This document shows, piece after piece, positions 40,724 through 48,230 of a DNA stretch of 64,000 bases. The position numbers and the translations under genes were made by a program. Location: NCBI RefSeq assembly GCF_010682105.1, contig NZ_JAAGWH010000033.1, positions 62,001 to 126,000 of the forward strand, in the 5' to 3' direction. Numbering within the stretch: the first letter of the stretch is position 1; every line of letters begins with the position of its first letter. The notes beneath the pieces were generated by a model, which saw nothing but the letters and a program-made list of their open reading frames with translations, did not search any database and was not told where the DNA came from. The DNA comes from Modestobacter muralis. GTDB taxonomy: Bacteria; Actinomycetota; Actinomycetes; Mycobacteriales; Geodermatophilaceae.

Positions 40724-41671
40724 ATGCCCTCCACGACCCTCGCGGACAGGACGACCCCCTTCCGCCTCGACCGCGACGTGCACCCGGCCCTGGTGTCGAT
40801 GACCGACGCGCTGCGGGCCAACCACCGGTTCGCCGCCGACATCGCCGACCGGTGCGCGGCCCTGTTCGGGGCCCGCTGGGCCGACGAGTTCGAGCTGGTC
40901 GTGGCCGCGCTGTTCCCCACGCCGGAGGCGGTGGCCGCGGCGGTCAAGGGGTACGCCGCCTTCGCGATGCAGTCGATGCGGCTGCAGGCGGCGTTCGAGG
41001 TCGAGGGCCGGTACCGGCCCAAGACCCACGGCGAGGCGGCCAGCGAGGTCTACTTCAACGAGCAGCACATGATGCGGGAGTACCTGCCGGGTCTGCTCCT
41101 CTCCCACTTCCTGTGGCCGCACCACTACCGACAGGTCCAGTTCTTCGACTCGGCCTTCGTCGACGTCATGCGCATGGCCGGCGCGTCCTCCTTCGTCGAG
41201 GTCGGGACCGGGACCGGGCTGTACTCCGGGATGCTGCTGCGCCGTCTCCCGGCGGTGCGCGGGACCGGCTTCGACATCAGCCCGTCCTCGATCCGCTTCA
41301 CGCAGGACCAGCTCGAGGCCCTGGGCGTCGGTCACCGGTACGAGGCGCAGCTGCGCGACGTCGTCGCCGACCCGCCCGGCCCCCTGGCCGAGTGGCTGGT
41401 GTGCGTGGAGGTGCTCGAGCACCTGGACGACCCGGTCGCCTTCCTCCGGGGGCTGCGGGCGACCATGGCCCCGGGGGGCAGGGCGTTCATCACGGCCGCG
41501 CTCAACGCCGCGCACGCCGACCACGTCCACCTCTACCGCAGCCACGACGACGTGCTCGCCCACCTGGTCGAGGCCGGGTTCACGCTGGAGCAGTCCTTCG
41601 TCGGTGCCGCCTACCGGCCGTCGGGACCCGGCGTTCCGGTCCCGCTGGCCGCGGCGTTCGTCGTCCACTGA
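40724..41671 (+). CDS. SAM-dependent methyltransferase
   Basis: A class I methyltransferase of 315 residues from ATG 40724. Motif I is FVEVGTGTGLYSGMLL (about residues 158-173), the acidic loop is in TGFDISPSSIRFTQ, and motif IV-like WLVCVEVLEHLDDPVAF is followed by MAPGGRAFIT. A helical N-terminal ~140 residues may bind the substrate. First gene of the ten-gene plus-strand operon, so O-methylation of the acyl sugar is the likely role by analogy with viosamine-type flagellin glycans. The true substrate is unknown. Confidence 0.85.
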   Translation: MPSTTLADRTTPFRLDRDVHPALVSMTDALRANHRFAADIADRCAALFGARWADEFELVVAALFPTPEAVAAAVKGYAAFAMQSMRLQAAFEVEGRYRPKTHGEAASEVYFNEQHMMREYLPGLLLSHFLWPHHYRQVQFFDSAFVDVMRMAGASSFVEVGTGTGLYSGMLLRRLPAVRGTGFDISPSSIRFTQDQLEALGVGHRYEAQLRDVVADPPGPLAEWLVCVEVLEHLDDPVAFLRGLRATMAPGGRAFITAALNAAHADHVHLYRSHDDVLAHLVEAGFTLEQSFVGAAYRPSGPGVPVPLAAAFVVH

Positions 41672-41672
41672 G

Positions 41673-42269
41673 GTGGTGTCGAACGCCGTGACCGCCGGTC
41701 GGCGGGTGCTCCGCGGGGAGTTCGTCCAGCTCCGCCCGCTGGTGGTCGCCGATGCCGCGGTGACCCTCGGCTGGCGCCAGGCCGACCGGGCGCGCTTCCT
41801 CAACGCAGGCGCCCGCACGGTCGAGGAGCAGGCCGGCTGGATCGCCGCGCGCCCGGAGTCCGACCACGACTTCGTCATCGAGCTGACCGACGGCCGCCCC
41901 GTCGGGATGGTCTCGTTGACCGCCGTGGACCCGGTGAACCGGCGCGCGGAGCCGGGCCGGTTCCTGATCGGGGAGGAGACCGCGGTGCAGGGCGTCCCGG
42001 CCGCGGTGGAGGCCATGAGGCTGCTGTACGGACTGGCCTTCGACGAGCTCGACCTGGTCCGGGTGTGCGGCATCGTCGCCGCCGAGAACACCCGGATGGT
42101 CAAGTGGCAGAAGTTCCTGGGCATGCGCGAGGAGGGCCGGCTGCGCGACCACCTGTTCCTGGGTGGACGGTTCCAGGACGCCGTCTGCCTCGGCCTGCTG
42201 GTCGCCGACTACCGGACGACCACCCTGCCCCGCATGAACGCACTCATCGCCGCTGCCCGCAGCCGGTGA
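41673..42269 (+). CDS. GNAT-family N-acyltransferase
   Basis: A 198-residue GNAT protein of the RimJ/RimL type. It has LRGEFVQLRPLVVADAAVTLGW at the N-terminus, IGEETAVQGVPAAVEAMRLL (acyl-CoA/pantetheine binding region) and VCGIVAAENTRMVKWQKFLGM, the family C-terminal motif. Starts GTG 41673, 41676 and 41688 are possible; 41673 follows the TGAG-GTG pattern used elsewhere in this operon. In this cluster it is the best candidate to transfer the ACP-bound acyl group to the amino sugar. It is encoded directly before the acyl carrier protein. Confidence 0.85.
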   Translation: MVSNAVTAGRRVLRGEFVQLRPLVVADAAVTLGWRQADRARFLNAGARTVEEQAGWIAARPESDHDFVIELTDGRPVGMVSLTAVDPVNRRAEPGRFLIGEETAVQGVPAAVEAMRLLYGLAFDELDLVRVCGIVAAENTRMVKWQKFLGMREEGRLRDHLFLGGRFQDAVCLGLLVADYRTTTLPRMNALIAAARSR

Positions 42270-42292
42270 ACGACACACGGAGGAACCACCCG

Positions 42293-42592
42293 ATGCTCGA
42301 TCACGCCGCCGTCCAGGACATCGTCCTGCGCGCCCTGGAGTCCCTCAACGACGAGCGGGCCGCCGACGACAGGTTCGTGGTCGGTCCGCAGACCCGGCTC
42401 TTCGGCGCCGACGCGGCGCTGGACTCGCTCGACCTGGTGTCGGTGATCGTCGACGTCGAGGAGGCCGTCTCGGCCGCGGCCGGCCGCACCGTCATGCTCA
42501 CCGACGACCGCGCGATGAGCCAGGAGGTCTCGCCGTTCACCGACGTGGCCGCACTCACCGCCTACGTCCTGAGCCTCCCGGAGCTCGCGTGA
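42293..42592 (+). CDS. Acyl carrier protein 1
   Basis: A 99-residue acyl carrier protein. The phosphopantetheine Ser lies in ALDSLDLVSVIVDVEEAV (about S45). Helix I and the following loop (TRLFGADAALDSL) fit the family. A ~20-residue insertion after the second helix (AGRTVMLTDDRAMSQEVSPF) makes it longer than FabD-type ACPs. ATG 42293 has a good GGAGGA site. Its stop overlaps the ketoreductase gene. Likely carrier for the chain made by KAS III. Confidence 0.9.
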   Translation: MLDHAAVQDIVLRALESLNDERAADDRFVVGPQTRLFGADAALDSLDLVSVIVDVEEAVSAAAGRTVMLTDDRAMSQEVSPFTDVAALTAYVLSLPELA

Positions 42593-43311
42593 GCGACGTG
42601 GGCCCGCCCTACGCGGGCAGGGTCGCCCTCGTCACGGGCAGCAGGCGCGGCATCGGCCGGATGATCGCCGAGCACGTCCTGGCCCACGGGGGACGGGTCG
42701 TCGGCTTCGCCCGGGGGGAGTCGACGATCGACCACCCCGACCACACCCACGTGCAGGTCGACGTCGCCGACCCCGCCTCCGTCCAGCGCGGGTTCGCCGA
42801 GCTCAAGCAGGTCACCGACGCGGTGCACATCGTGGTCAACAACGCGGCGGTGCTGACCTCCCAGTACTCGATGATCATGCCGCCGGCCGCCGCTGCGGCG
42901 ATGGTCGACACCAACCTGCTGGGCGCCTTCATGGTCTCCCGCGAGGCGGCCAAGCTGATGCGCCGTTCGGGGTGGGGACGGATCGTGAACATCAGCTCCA
43001 TGGCCGTCGGTCTGGAGCCGATCGGGGACTCGCTCTACGCAGCCTCCAAGGCGGGACTGACCACCATGGGCAACGTCATGGCCAAGGAGCTCGCGCCCCT
43101 CGGCGTCACCGTCAACACCCTCGGGGTCAGCGCGATCGCCACCGACATGCTCGCCCAGCTGCCCCAGGACAAGGTCGACGCGGTCGTCGCCGGGCTCCCG
43201 CTGCCCCGGTACGCCGAGCCGGACGACGTCCTGAACGTGCTGGACTTCTTCTGCTCCGAGCGCAGCTCCTACGTCACGGCCCAGACGGTCTACCTGGGCG
43301 GGGTGCACTGA
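42589..43311 (+). CDS. SDR-family 3-oxoacyl-ACP reductase
   Basis: A 240-residue short-chain dehydrogenase/reductase resembling FabG. The cofactor motif is TGSRRGIG (about 16-23), the structural motif VNNAA. The catalytic residues are Ser in NISSMAVG, Tyr150 and Lys154 in YAASK. GTG 42589 overlaps the ACP stop. The C-terminus (YVTAQTVYLGGVH) replaces the usual VDGG ending. In context it would reduce an acetoacetyl- or related 3-oxoacyl-ACP to the 3-hydroxyacyl form. Confidence 0.9.
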   Translation: MSDVGPPYAGRVALVTGSRRGIGRMIAEHVLAHGGRVVGFARGESTIDHPDHTHVQVDVADPASVQRGFAELKQVTDAVHIVVNNAAVLTSQYSMIMPPAAAAAMVDTNLLGAFMVSREAAKLMRRSGWGRIVNISSMAVGLEPIGDSLYAASKAGLTTMGNVMAKELAPLGVTVNTLGVSAIATDMLAQLPQDKVDAVVAGLPLPRYAEPDDVLNVLDFFCSERSSYVTAQTVYLGGVH

Positions 43312-43312
43312 G

Positions 43313-43999
43313 GTGGCCGGCGAGACGGCCGAGCGGGTCGGGGACTGGGGCGGCGGCGCCGTCTGGCGGGTGACGAGCGGGAGCTTCCCGTCCAACGCCT
43401 GGTTCTGCGAGGCCGACGTCCCCGGCGGCGGGGTGCTGATCGACCCCGGCCTGGACGGGGCGGCCATCGACGCGGCGTTGTCCGCGCACGGCCTCCGGCC
43501 CCACCAGGTGCTCTGCACGCACGGGCACTTCGACCACACCGCCGGGGCGTCGTGGTTCCAGACGCGGTACGGCTGCGAGGTGTTCCTCCACCGGGCGGAC
43601 AGCCGGACGATGCGGTCCTCCAACTTCCTGCTGATGGCGCTGGGGATCCCGGAGCGGGTCACGGCTGCCGATGTCACGCTGGTGGACGACGGCTTCAGCG
43701 TGGACCTGCCCGGGGGACCGCTGCGGTTCCGCCACACCCCTGGTCACACGCCCGGGTCCTGCGTGCTCGAGCTGGGCCACGCCTGGTTCACCGGGGACAC
43801 GCTCTACCGCCGGGGTGTCGGGTTGAACGCGCTCCCCGGCGAGGACCAGGACGCGCTGCGGGCCAGCGTGCGGGGCCTGTGGCCGCAGCTGACCGCCGGA
43901 CGGCAGGTCTACCCGGGCCACGGCGACCCGGCCGACGGCGAGTCGGTGCGCACCGGCAACCAGGCCCTGGCCGCCTTCCTCGGGGCGGTCACCTCGTGA
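43313..43999 (+). CDS. Metallo-beta-lactamase-fold hydrolase
   Basis: A 228-residue MBL-fold hydrolase with HGHFDH (metal site, about residues 70-75), HTPGHTPGSCVLEL, FTGDTLY and VYPGHGD; all metal ligands are intact. It resembles glyoxalase II-type thioester hydrolases. GTG 43313 follows the reductase stop by one base. Within an acyl-ACP pathway it may release or edit a thioester, for example clear wrongly loaded ACP. This is inference; the sequence shows only the fold and metal site. Confidence 0.85.
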   Translation: MAGETAERVGDWGGGAVWRVTSGSFPSNAWFCEADVPGGGVLIDPGLDGAAIDAALSAHGLRPHQVLCTHGHFDHTAGASWFQTRYGCEVFLHRADSRTMRSSNFLLMALGIPERVTAADVTLVDDGFSVDLPGGPLRFRHTPGHTPGSCVLELGHAWFTGDTLYRRGVGLNALPGEDQDALRASVRGLWPQLTAGRQVYPGHGDPADGESVRTGNQALAAFLGAVTS

Positions 44000-45018
44000 C
44001 CGGCGCCGCCGGTGGCGTCGTCATCTCCGGGGTGGGGCACCACCTGCCCGAGCACGTCGAGGACAACGCCACGCTCTGCCAGGGCCTCGACGTCTCGCCC
44101 GAGTGGATCGTGGAGAAGACCGGCATCACCCAGCGCCACATCGCCGGGCCCGACGACTCGGCGTCCGACTTCGCCCTGCAGGCCGGCCGCCGGGCGCTGG
44201 AGATGGCGGGGGTCCGGGCCGACGAGGTCGACCTGGTCATCGCCTGCACCTTCTCCGGTGACTACCTGTTCCCCCCGCTGTCGGCGAAGGTCCAGCGGGA
44301 CCTGGGGGCCACCGGCGCGCAGGTGTTCGACGTCCAGGCCAACTGCACCGGCTTCGTCACCGGGCTGACCATCGCCTCGGACCGGATGAGGGCCGACCCG
44401 ACGGTCCGCCACGCCCTGGTCATCGGGGTGGAGATGCTCTCGCGGTACATCGACCGGCGCGACGTCAACACCGCCGTCTACCTCGCCGACGGCGCCGGCG
44501 CGGCCGTGCTCAGCCGCTCGGCCGACCCCGAGGACGGGATCCGGGCCTCGGCGTTCCACACCGACAGCTCGAACTTCGAGGCGGTCCGGATGCGGGGCGG
44601 CGGCTCCAGCTTCCCGCTGCAGGGGCGCTCCTTCGACCCCGCCGTCGACCTCATGGAGATGAACGGCATCGCCACCTGGAAGCAGGCGATCACCCACCTG
44701 CCGCGGGTGGTCCGCCAGGCGTGCGAGAAGAGCGGGGTGGAGCTGGCCTCGGTCGACTTCCTGCTGTTCCACCAGGCCAACCTGCGACTGATCGAGTACA
44801 TCGTGCGGAAGCTGGGCTTCGACCTGTCCCGGACCCACACCAACGTCGAGCGCATCGGCAACACCGGGTCGGCGTCCCTGGCCATCGCGCTGAGCGAGGC
44901 CGTCCAGCGGGGCCTGCTCAGGAACGGGGACACCGTGGTGCTGGCCGCCGTCGGCGCCGGGTTCACCTTCGGCGCCTCCGTGTGGCGCTGGCAGCTGCCG
45001 TCCTCCGGAGGGGTGTGA
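43996..45018 (+). CDS. 3-oxoacyl-ACP synthase III (KAS III) family
   Basis: A 340-residue thiolase-fold condensing enzyme of the FabH type. The catalytic triad is intact: Cys117 in VQANCTGF, His259 in LLFHQANLRL, Asn289 in RIGNTGSASL. The N-terminus (GVGHHLPEHVEDNATLC, WIVEKTGITQRHIA) is typical. GTG 43996 overlaps the MBL stop. It would condense acetyl-CoA or a starter made elsewhere in the cluster with malonyl-ACP. Housekeeping FabH is unlikely because no fab genes (fabD, fabF) accompany it. Confidence 0.92.
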   Translation: MTGAAGGVVISGVGHHLPEHVEDNATLCQGLDVSPEWIVEKTGITQRHIAGPDDSASDFALQAGRRALEMAGVRADEVDLVIACTFSGDYLFPPLSAKVQRDLGATGAQVFDVQANCTGFVTGLTIASDRMRADPTVRHALVIGVEMLSRYIDRRDVNTAVYLADGAGAAVLSRSADPEDGIRASAFHTDSSNFEAVRMRGGGSSFPLQGRSFDPAVDLMEMNGIATWKQAITHLPRVVRQACEKSGVELASVDFLLFHQANLRLIEYIVRKLGFDLSRTHTNVERIGNTGSASLAIALSEAVQRGLLRNGDTVVLAAVGAGFTFGASVWRWQLPSSGGV

Positions 45019-45019
45019 G

Positions 45020-46213
45020 GTGTTCACCGACTACGCGGCGATCCACGTGGGGGACACCCGCTCCCTGGTCCGCACGATCACCGAGGCCGACGTGCGCCGG
45101 TTCGTCGAGATGACCGGCGACGACAACCCGCTGCACGTGGACCCGGCCTACGCCGAGACGACGACCTTCAAGGACGTCGTGGTGCACGGCATGCTCGGGG
45201 CCTCCTTCCTCTCGACGGTCATCGGCACGCAGCTGCCCGGGCCCGGCGCGCTGTGGATCTCCCAGAACACCGAGTTCCTGCTGCCGGTCCGCCTGGGTGA
45301 CGAGCTCACCGTCAGCGTCACCGTCGTCGCCACGCACGACCGGGAGCGACTGCTCGACCTCGACACCCGGATCGTCAACCAGAACCAGCAGCTCGTGCTC
45401 AGCGGTCAGGGCCGGGTCAAGGTGCTCGCGCCACCGCGTCCGGTGGTCGAGTCCGCGCCGGACGGGCGGCCGCGGGTCGCCCTCGTCACCGGCGGCGCCG
45501 GGGGCATCGGCCGGGCCGTCTGCCGCCGGCTGGCCGCCGACGGCCACCACGTCGTCGTCAACTACCGGTCCCGAGCCGACCGGGCGGCCGACATCGCCGC
45601 CGAGATCACCGCGGGGGGCGCCGTCCGGGCGATCGCCGTCCGGGCCGACGTCGGGACCGACGCCGGTGCCCGGGCGCTGCACGAGGCCGCCGTCGGCGAG
45701 TTCGGCGCGGTGGACGTGCTGGTCAACAACGCCTCCCCGCGGATCAACCCCAAGCCGCTGGCCGCGCTGGAGTGGGCCGACGTGCAGGCCCAGCTCGACG
45801 TCCAGGTCCGGGGGGCCCTCGCGATGACCCGCGCCGTGGCACCGGCGATGGGCGAGCGCGGCTGGGGCCGGATCGTCAACGTCACCTCGCAGGTCGTCGA
45901 CGGCCCGCCCTCGGTGACCTGGACCGGGTACGCGATGGCCAAGGGCGCGCTCGCGGTCTTCTCCCGGTACATGGCGGCCGAGCTCGGGCCGCGCGGCATC
46001 ACGGTCAACTGCGTCGCCCCCGGCATGACCGAGACGGCGCTGATCGGCGACATCTCGGAGAAGGCGCAGCTGATGGCCGCGCGCCAGACGCCGCTGCGCC
46101 GGCTGGCCACCCCCGGTGACGTCGCCGCGGCGGTGGCCTGGCTGGTCTCCGACGGCGCCGCCTTCGTCACCGGGGACACGGTCGCCGTCAACGGCGGGTC
46201 GGCCATGCGATGA
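45020..46213 (+). CDS. MaoC dehydratase fused to SDR reductase
   Basis: A 397-residue fusion. Residues ~1-138 form a MaoC-type hotdog hydratase domain with the catalytic Asp/His pair in MTGDDNPLHVDP and the downstream VVVHGML. Residues ~150-397 form an SDR with TGGAGGIG, VLVNNAS, Ser290 (NVTSQ), Tyr304 and Lys308 (GYAMAKGAL) and a terminal VAVNGGSAM. The two domains would interconvert 3-hydroxyacyl and enoyl forms and reduce or oxidise at C3. GTG 45020 follows KAS III by one base, and the stop overlaps the FkbH-like gene. The second SDR of the cluster. Confidence 0.9.
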   Translation: MFTDYAAIHVGDTRSLVRTITEADVRRFVEMTGDDNPLHVDPAYAETTTFKDVVVHGMLGASFLSTVIGTQLPGPGALWISQNTEFLLPVRLGDELTVSVTVVATHDRERLLDLDTRIVNQNQQLVLSGQGRVKVLAPPRPVVESAPDGRPRVALVTGGAGGIGRAVCRRLAADGHHVVVNYRSRADRAADIAAEITAGGAVRAIAVRADVGTDAGARALHEAAVGEFGAVDVLVNNASPRINPKPLAALEWADVQAQLDVQVRGALAMTRAVAPAMGERGWGRIVNVTSQVVDGPPSVTWTGYAMAKGALAVFSRYMAAELGPRGITVNCVAPGMTETALIGDISEKAQLMAARQTPLRRLATPGDVAAAVAWLVSDGAAFVTGDTVAVNGGSAMR

Positions 46214-47994
46214 GCGACCCCGTCGACCCGAGGGCCGTGCTGGCGGCGCCGGGGAGCACGCTCGCCGCCGTCCTGCGGGCCGTGGAGGAGGTGGAGCAGC
46301 AGCCGCAGGAGCGCACCGTGCGGATCGGGATCTCCTCGGCGGTCACCGTCGACCTGCTGGGCACCTACCTCCGCCGGCACGGACTGCTGTCCGGCACCGC
46401 GGTGCAGGTGGTCCCCGGCAACCACGACGACCCGATCGGGGACGTCGAGCGGTTCCTCCACGAGGGGGTGCAGCACGTGGTGCTGGTGCCCTTCTTCGAC
46501 GCGCTGCTCCCGGCCTTCGAGGCGCAGCTGCCCGGGCTGGCCCCGGCGGCGCTCGACGCGCTGGAGACCAGCGTCCGGACCCGCTACCGCCTCGCCCTGG
46601 AGGCCGCCCGCCCGCTGCCGTCGGTCCACCTGGTCACCTTCCACCGGATGGGCAGCCCGCTGGACGCCGGTGGCCGTGACGTCGTCGCCGCGGTCCTCGA
46701 CCGGTTCGACGCCGCGCTGCGCGACGTGGCCGCCGGGTTCCCCAACACCCGCCTCGTCGACGGTGCGGACGTGGTCCGCACGGTGGGCCGCGACGCCGCC
46801 TTCGACCTGCGCTTCTGGTTCCGCGGGAAGGCCCCTTACACCGGGGCCTTCCTGGACGAGCTCGCCCGCCGGGTCACCGTCGCCGCCCGCGGTTTCGGGG
46901 CGCCCTTCCGCAAGGTGCTCGCCCTGGACTGCGACGGCACGCTGTGGGGCGGCGTCGTCGGCGAGGACTCGGTCGAGGGCATCGCACTGGGGCCGCACGA
47001 CCACCCCGGGAACGTGTTCTGGCAGGTGCAGCACGAGATCGCTGCCCTCCGGCGCGCCGGCGTGCTGCTGTGCCTGGTCAGCAAGAACAACCCGGCCGAC
47101 GTCGACGAGGTCCTCCGCGACCACCCGTCCACGGTGCTGCGCGACGAGGACTTCGTGGTCAAGAAGGTCGACTGGTCGGACAAGCCGGCCAACGTGCGCG
47201 CGCTGGCCGCGGAGCTCGGGCTGGGCCTGGACAGCATCGTGTTCCTCGACGACTCGCCCTTCGAGTGCGAGGCGATGCGCCAGCAGCTGCCCGTGGTCAC
47301 CACCGTGCAGGTGCCGGCCCGGCTGTCGGACTACCCGCGGGTGGTCCGTGGGATCGGTGAGCTGTTCCTGGCCGGTGGCGTGACCGAGGAGAGCCGGGAC
47401 AAGACCGAGCAGTACCGGCACCGTGCCCGCGCCGAGGAGCTGCAGGCCGCCTCGGTCGACCAGGAGACCTACCTGGCCTCGCTGCAGCTGACCGTGCAGG
47501 TGCGCCGGGACGACCCGGCCGATGCGGCCCGGATCAGCGAGCTGTCGCAGAAGTCGAACCAGTTCAACCTGACCACCCGCCGCTACGGCGTCTCGGAGGT
47601 CGAGCGGCTGATGGCCGACCCGGAGCACGCCGTCTACGCGCTGGTCGTGGGTGACGTGTTCGGCAGCGCCGGCCTGACCGGTGCCGTGGTGGTCCACCGC
47701 GACGGCGCAGCGGCGCGCGTCGAGAGCTTCTTCCTCAGCTGCCGGGTGCTGGGCCGGGGCATCGAGACCGCCGTGTGGCCCCGCGTCGTGGCCGACGCGG
47801 TCGCCGACAGGTGCACGAGCCTGCACGCGGACTTCCGCCCCACCCCCAAGAACGCCCAGGTGTCCGACTTCTGGGACCGTCTCGGCCTCTCCCTCGCGGC
47901 CGAGGCCGCCGACGGGTCCCGGTCGTACTGCATCGCGGTGGACGACTTCCACACCCCCACACCCGCATGGATCGAGATGAACTGCGTTGGATGA
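46210..47994 (+). CDS. FkbH-like HAD-IIIC protein (acyl-ACP loading type)
   Basis: A 594-residue FkbH/HAD subfamily IIIC protein. The N-terminal ~220 residues are SGNH-like (RIGISSAVTVDLLGTYL). The HAD core has the nucleophile motif LDCDGTLWGG (about D240), LVSKNNPADV and VFLDDSPFECEAM. The C-terminal part is GNAT-like (ELSQKSNQFNLTTRRY, ADFRPTPKNAQVSDFW). FkbH proteins in known pathways move a glyceryl unit from 1,3-bisphosphoglycerate onto an ACP; the family also includes loaders of other units. The next gene is an ACP, its likely partner. ATG 46210 overlaps the preceding stop. Confidence 0.88.
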   Translation: MSDPVDPRAVLAAPGSTLAAVLRAVEEVEQQPQERTVRIGISSAVTVDLLGTYLRRHGLLSGTAVQVVPGNHDDPIGDVERFLHEGVQHVVLVPFFDALLPAFEAQLPGLAPAALDALETSVRTRYRLALEAARPLPSVHLVTFHRMGSPLDAGGRDVVAAVLDRFDAALRDVAAGFPNTRLVDGADVVRTVGRDAAFDLRFWFRGKAPYTGAFLDELARRVTVAARGFGAPFRKVLALDCDGTLWGGVVGEDSVEGIALGPHDHPGNVFWQVQHEIAALRRAGVLLCLVSKNNPADVDEVLRDHPSTVLRDEDFVVKKVDWSDKPANVRALAAELGLGLDSIVFLDDSPFECEAMRQQLPVVTTVQVPARLSDYPRVVRGIGELFLAGGVTEESRDKTEQYRHRARAEELQAASVDQETYLASLQLTVQVRRDDPADAARISELSQKSNQFNLTTRRYGVSEVERLMADPEHAVYALVVGDVFGSAGLTGAVVVHRDGAAARVESFFLSCRVLGRGIETAVWPRVVADAVADRCTSLHADFRPTPKNAQVSDFWDRLGLSLAAEAADGSRSYCIAVDDFHTPTPAWIEMNCVG

Positions 47995-48220
47995 GAACGC
48001 CCTGAAGAACGTCATGTCGAGCGTGCTCCGCGTGCCCGCGGCGGACATCGGCCCCGACAGCAGCATGGACACCGTGACCGGCTGGGACTCCCTGCGTCAC
48101 CTCACGCTCGTGCTCGCCCTCGAGGACGAGTTCGGTGTCCAGATCCCGGACGAGGAGGCGGGCTCGATCACCTCCTACCCGCTGATCAAGCTCGTCCTCA
48201 CCGAGCTGCTCGAGGCGTGA
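47987..48220 (+). CDS. Acyl carrier protein 2
   Basis: A 77-residue ACP. The phosphopantetheine Ser is in TGWDSLRHLTLVLALEDEFG (about S35), and the C-terminus (DEEAGSITSYPLIKLVLTELL) is typical. The start is TTG 47987, inside the end of the FkbH-like gene; an in-frame TGA at 47978 excludes an earlier start. It is likely the carrier loaded by the FkbH-like protein or by the following adenylating enzyme. Confidence 0.9.
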   Translation: MDENALKNVMSSVLRVPAADIGPDSSMDTVTGWDSLRHLTLVLALEDEFGVQIPDEEAGSITSYPLIKLVLTELLEA

Positions 48221-48230
48221 GGCCCGTCGC

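Noticed and set aside
40592-42124. A 510-codon minus-strand open frame
   Set aside because: Opposite the methyltransferase and GNAT genes; composition is antisense-like and it has no recognisable domain.
45562-48072. An 836-codon minus-strand open frame opposite the acyl operon
   Set aside because: Shadow of the MaoC-SDR, FkbH-like and ACP genes, which have intact catalytic motifs on the plus strand.
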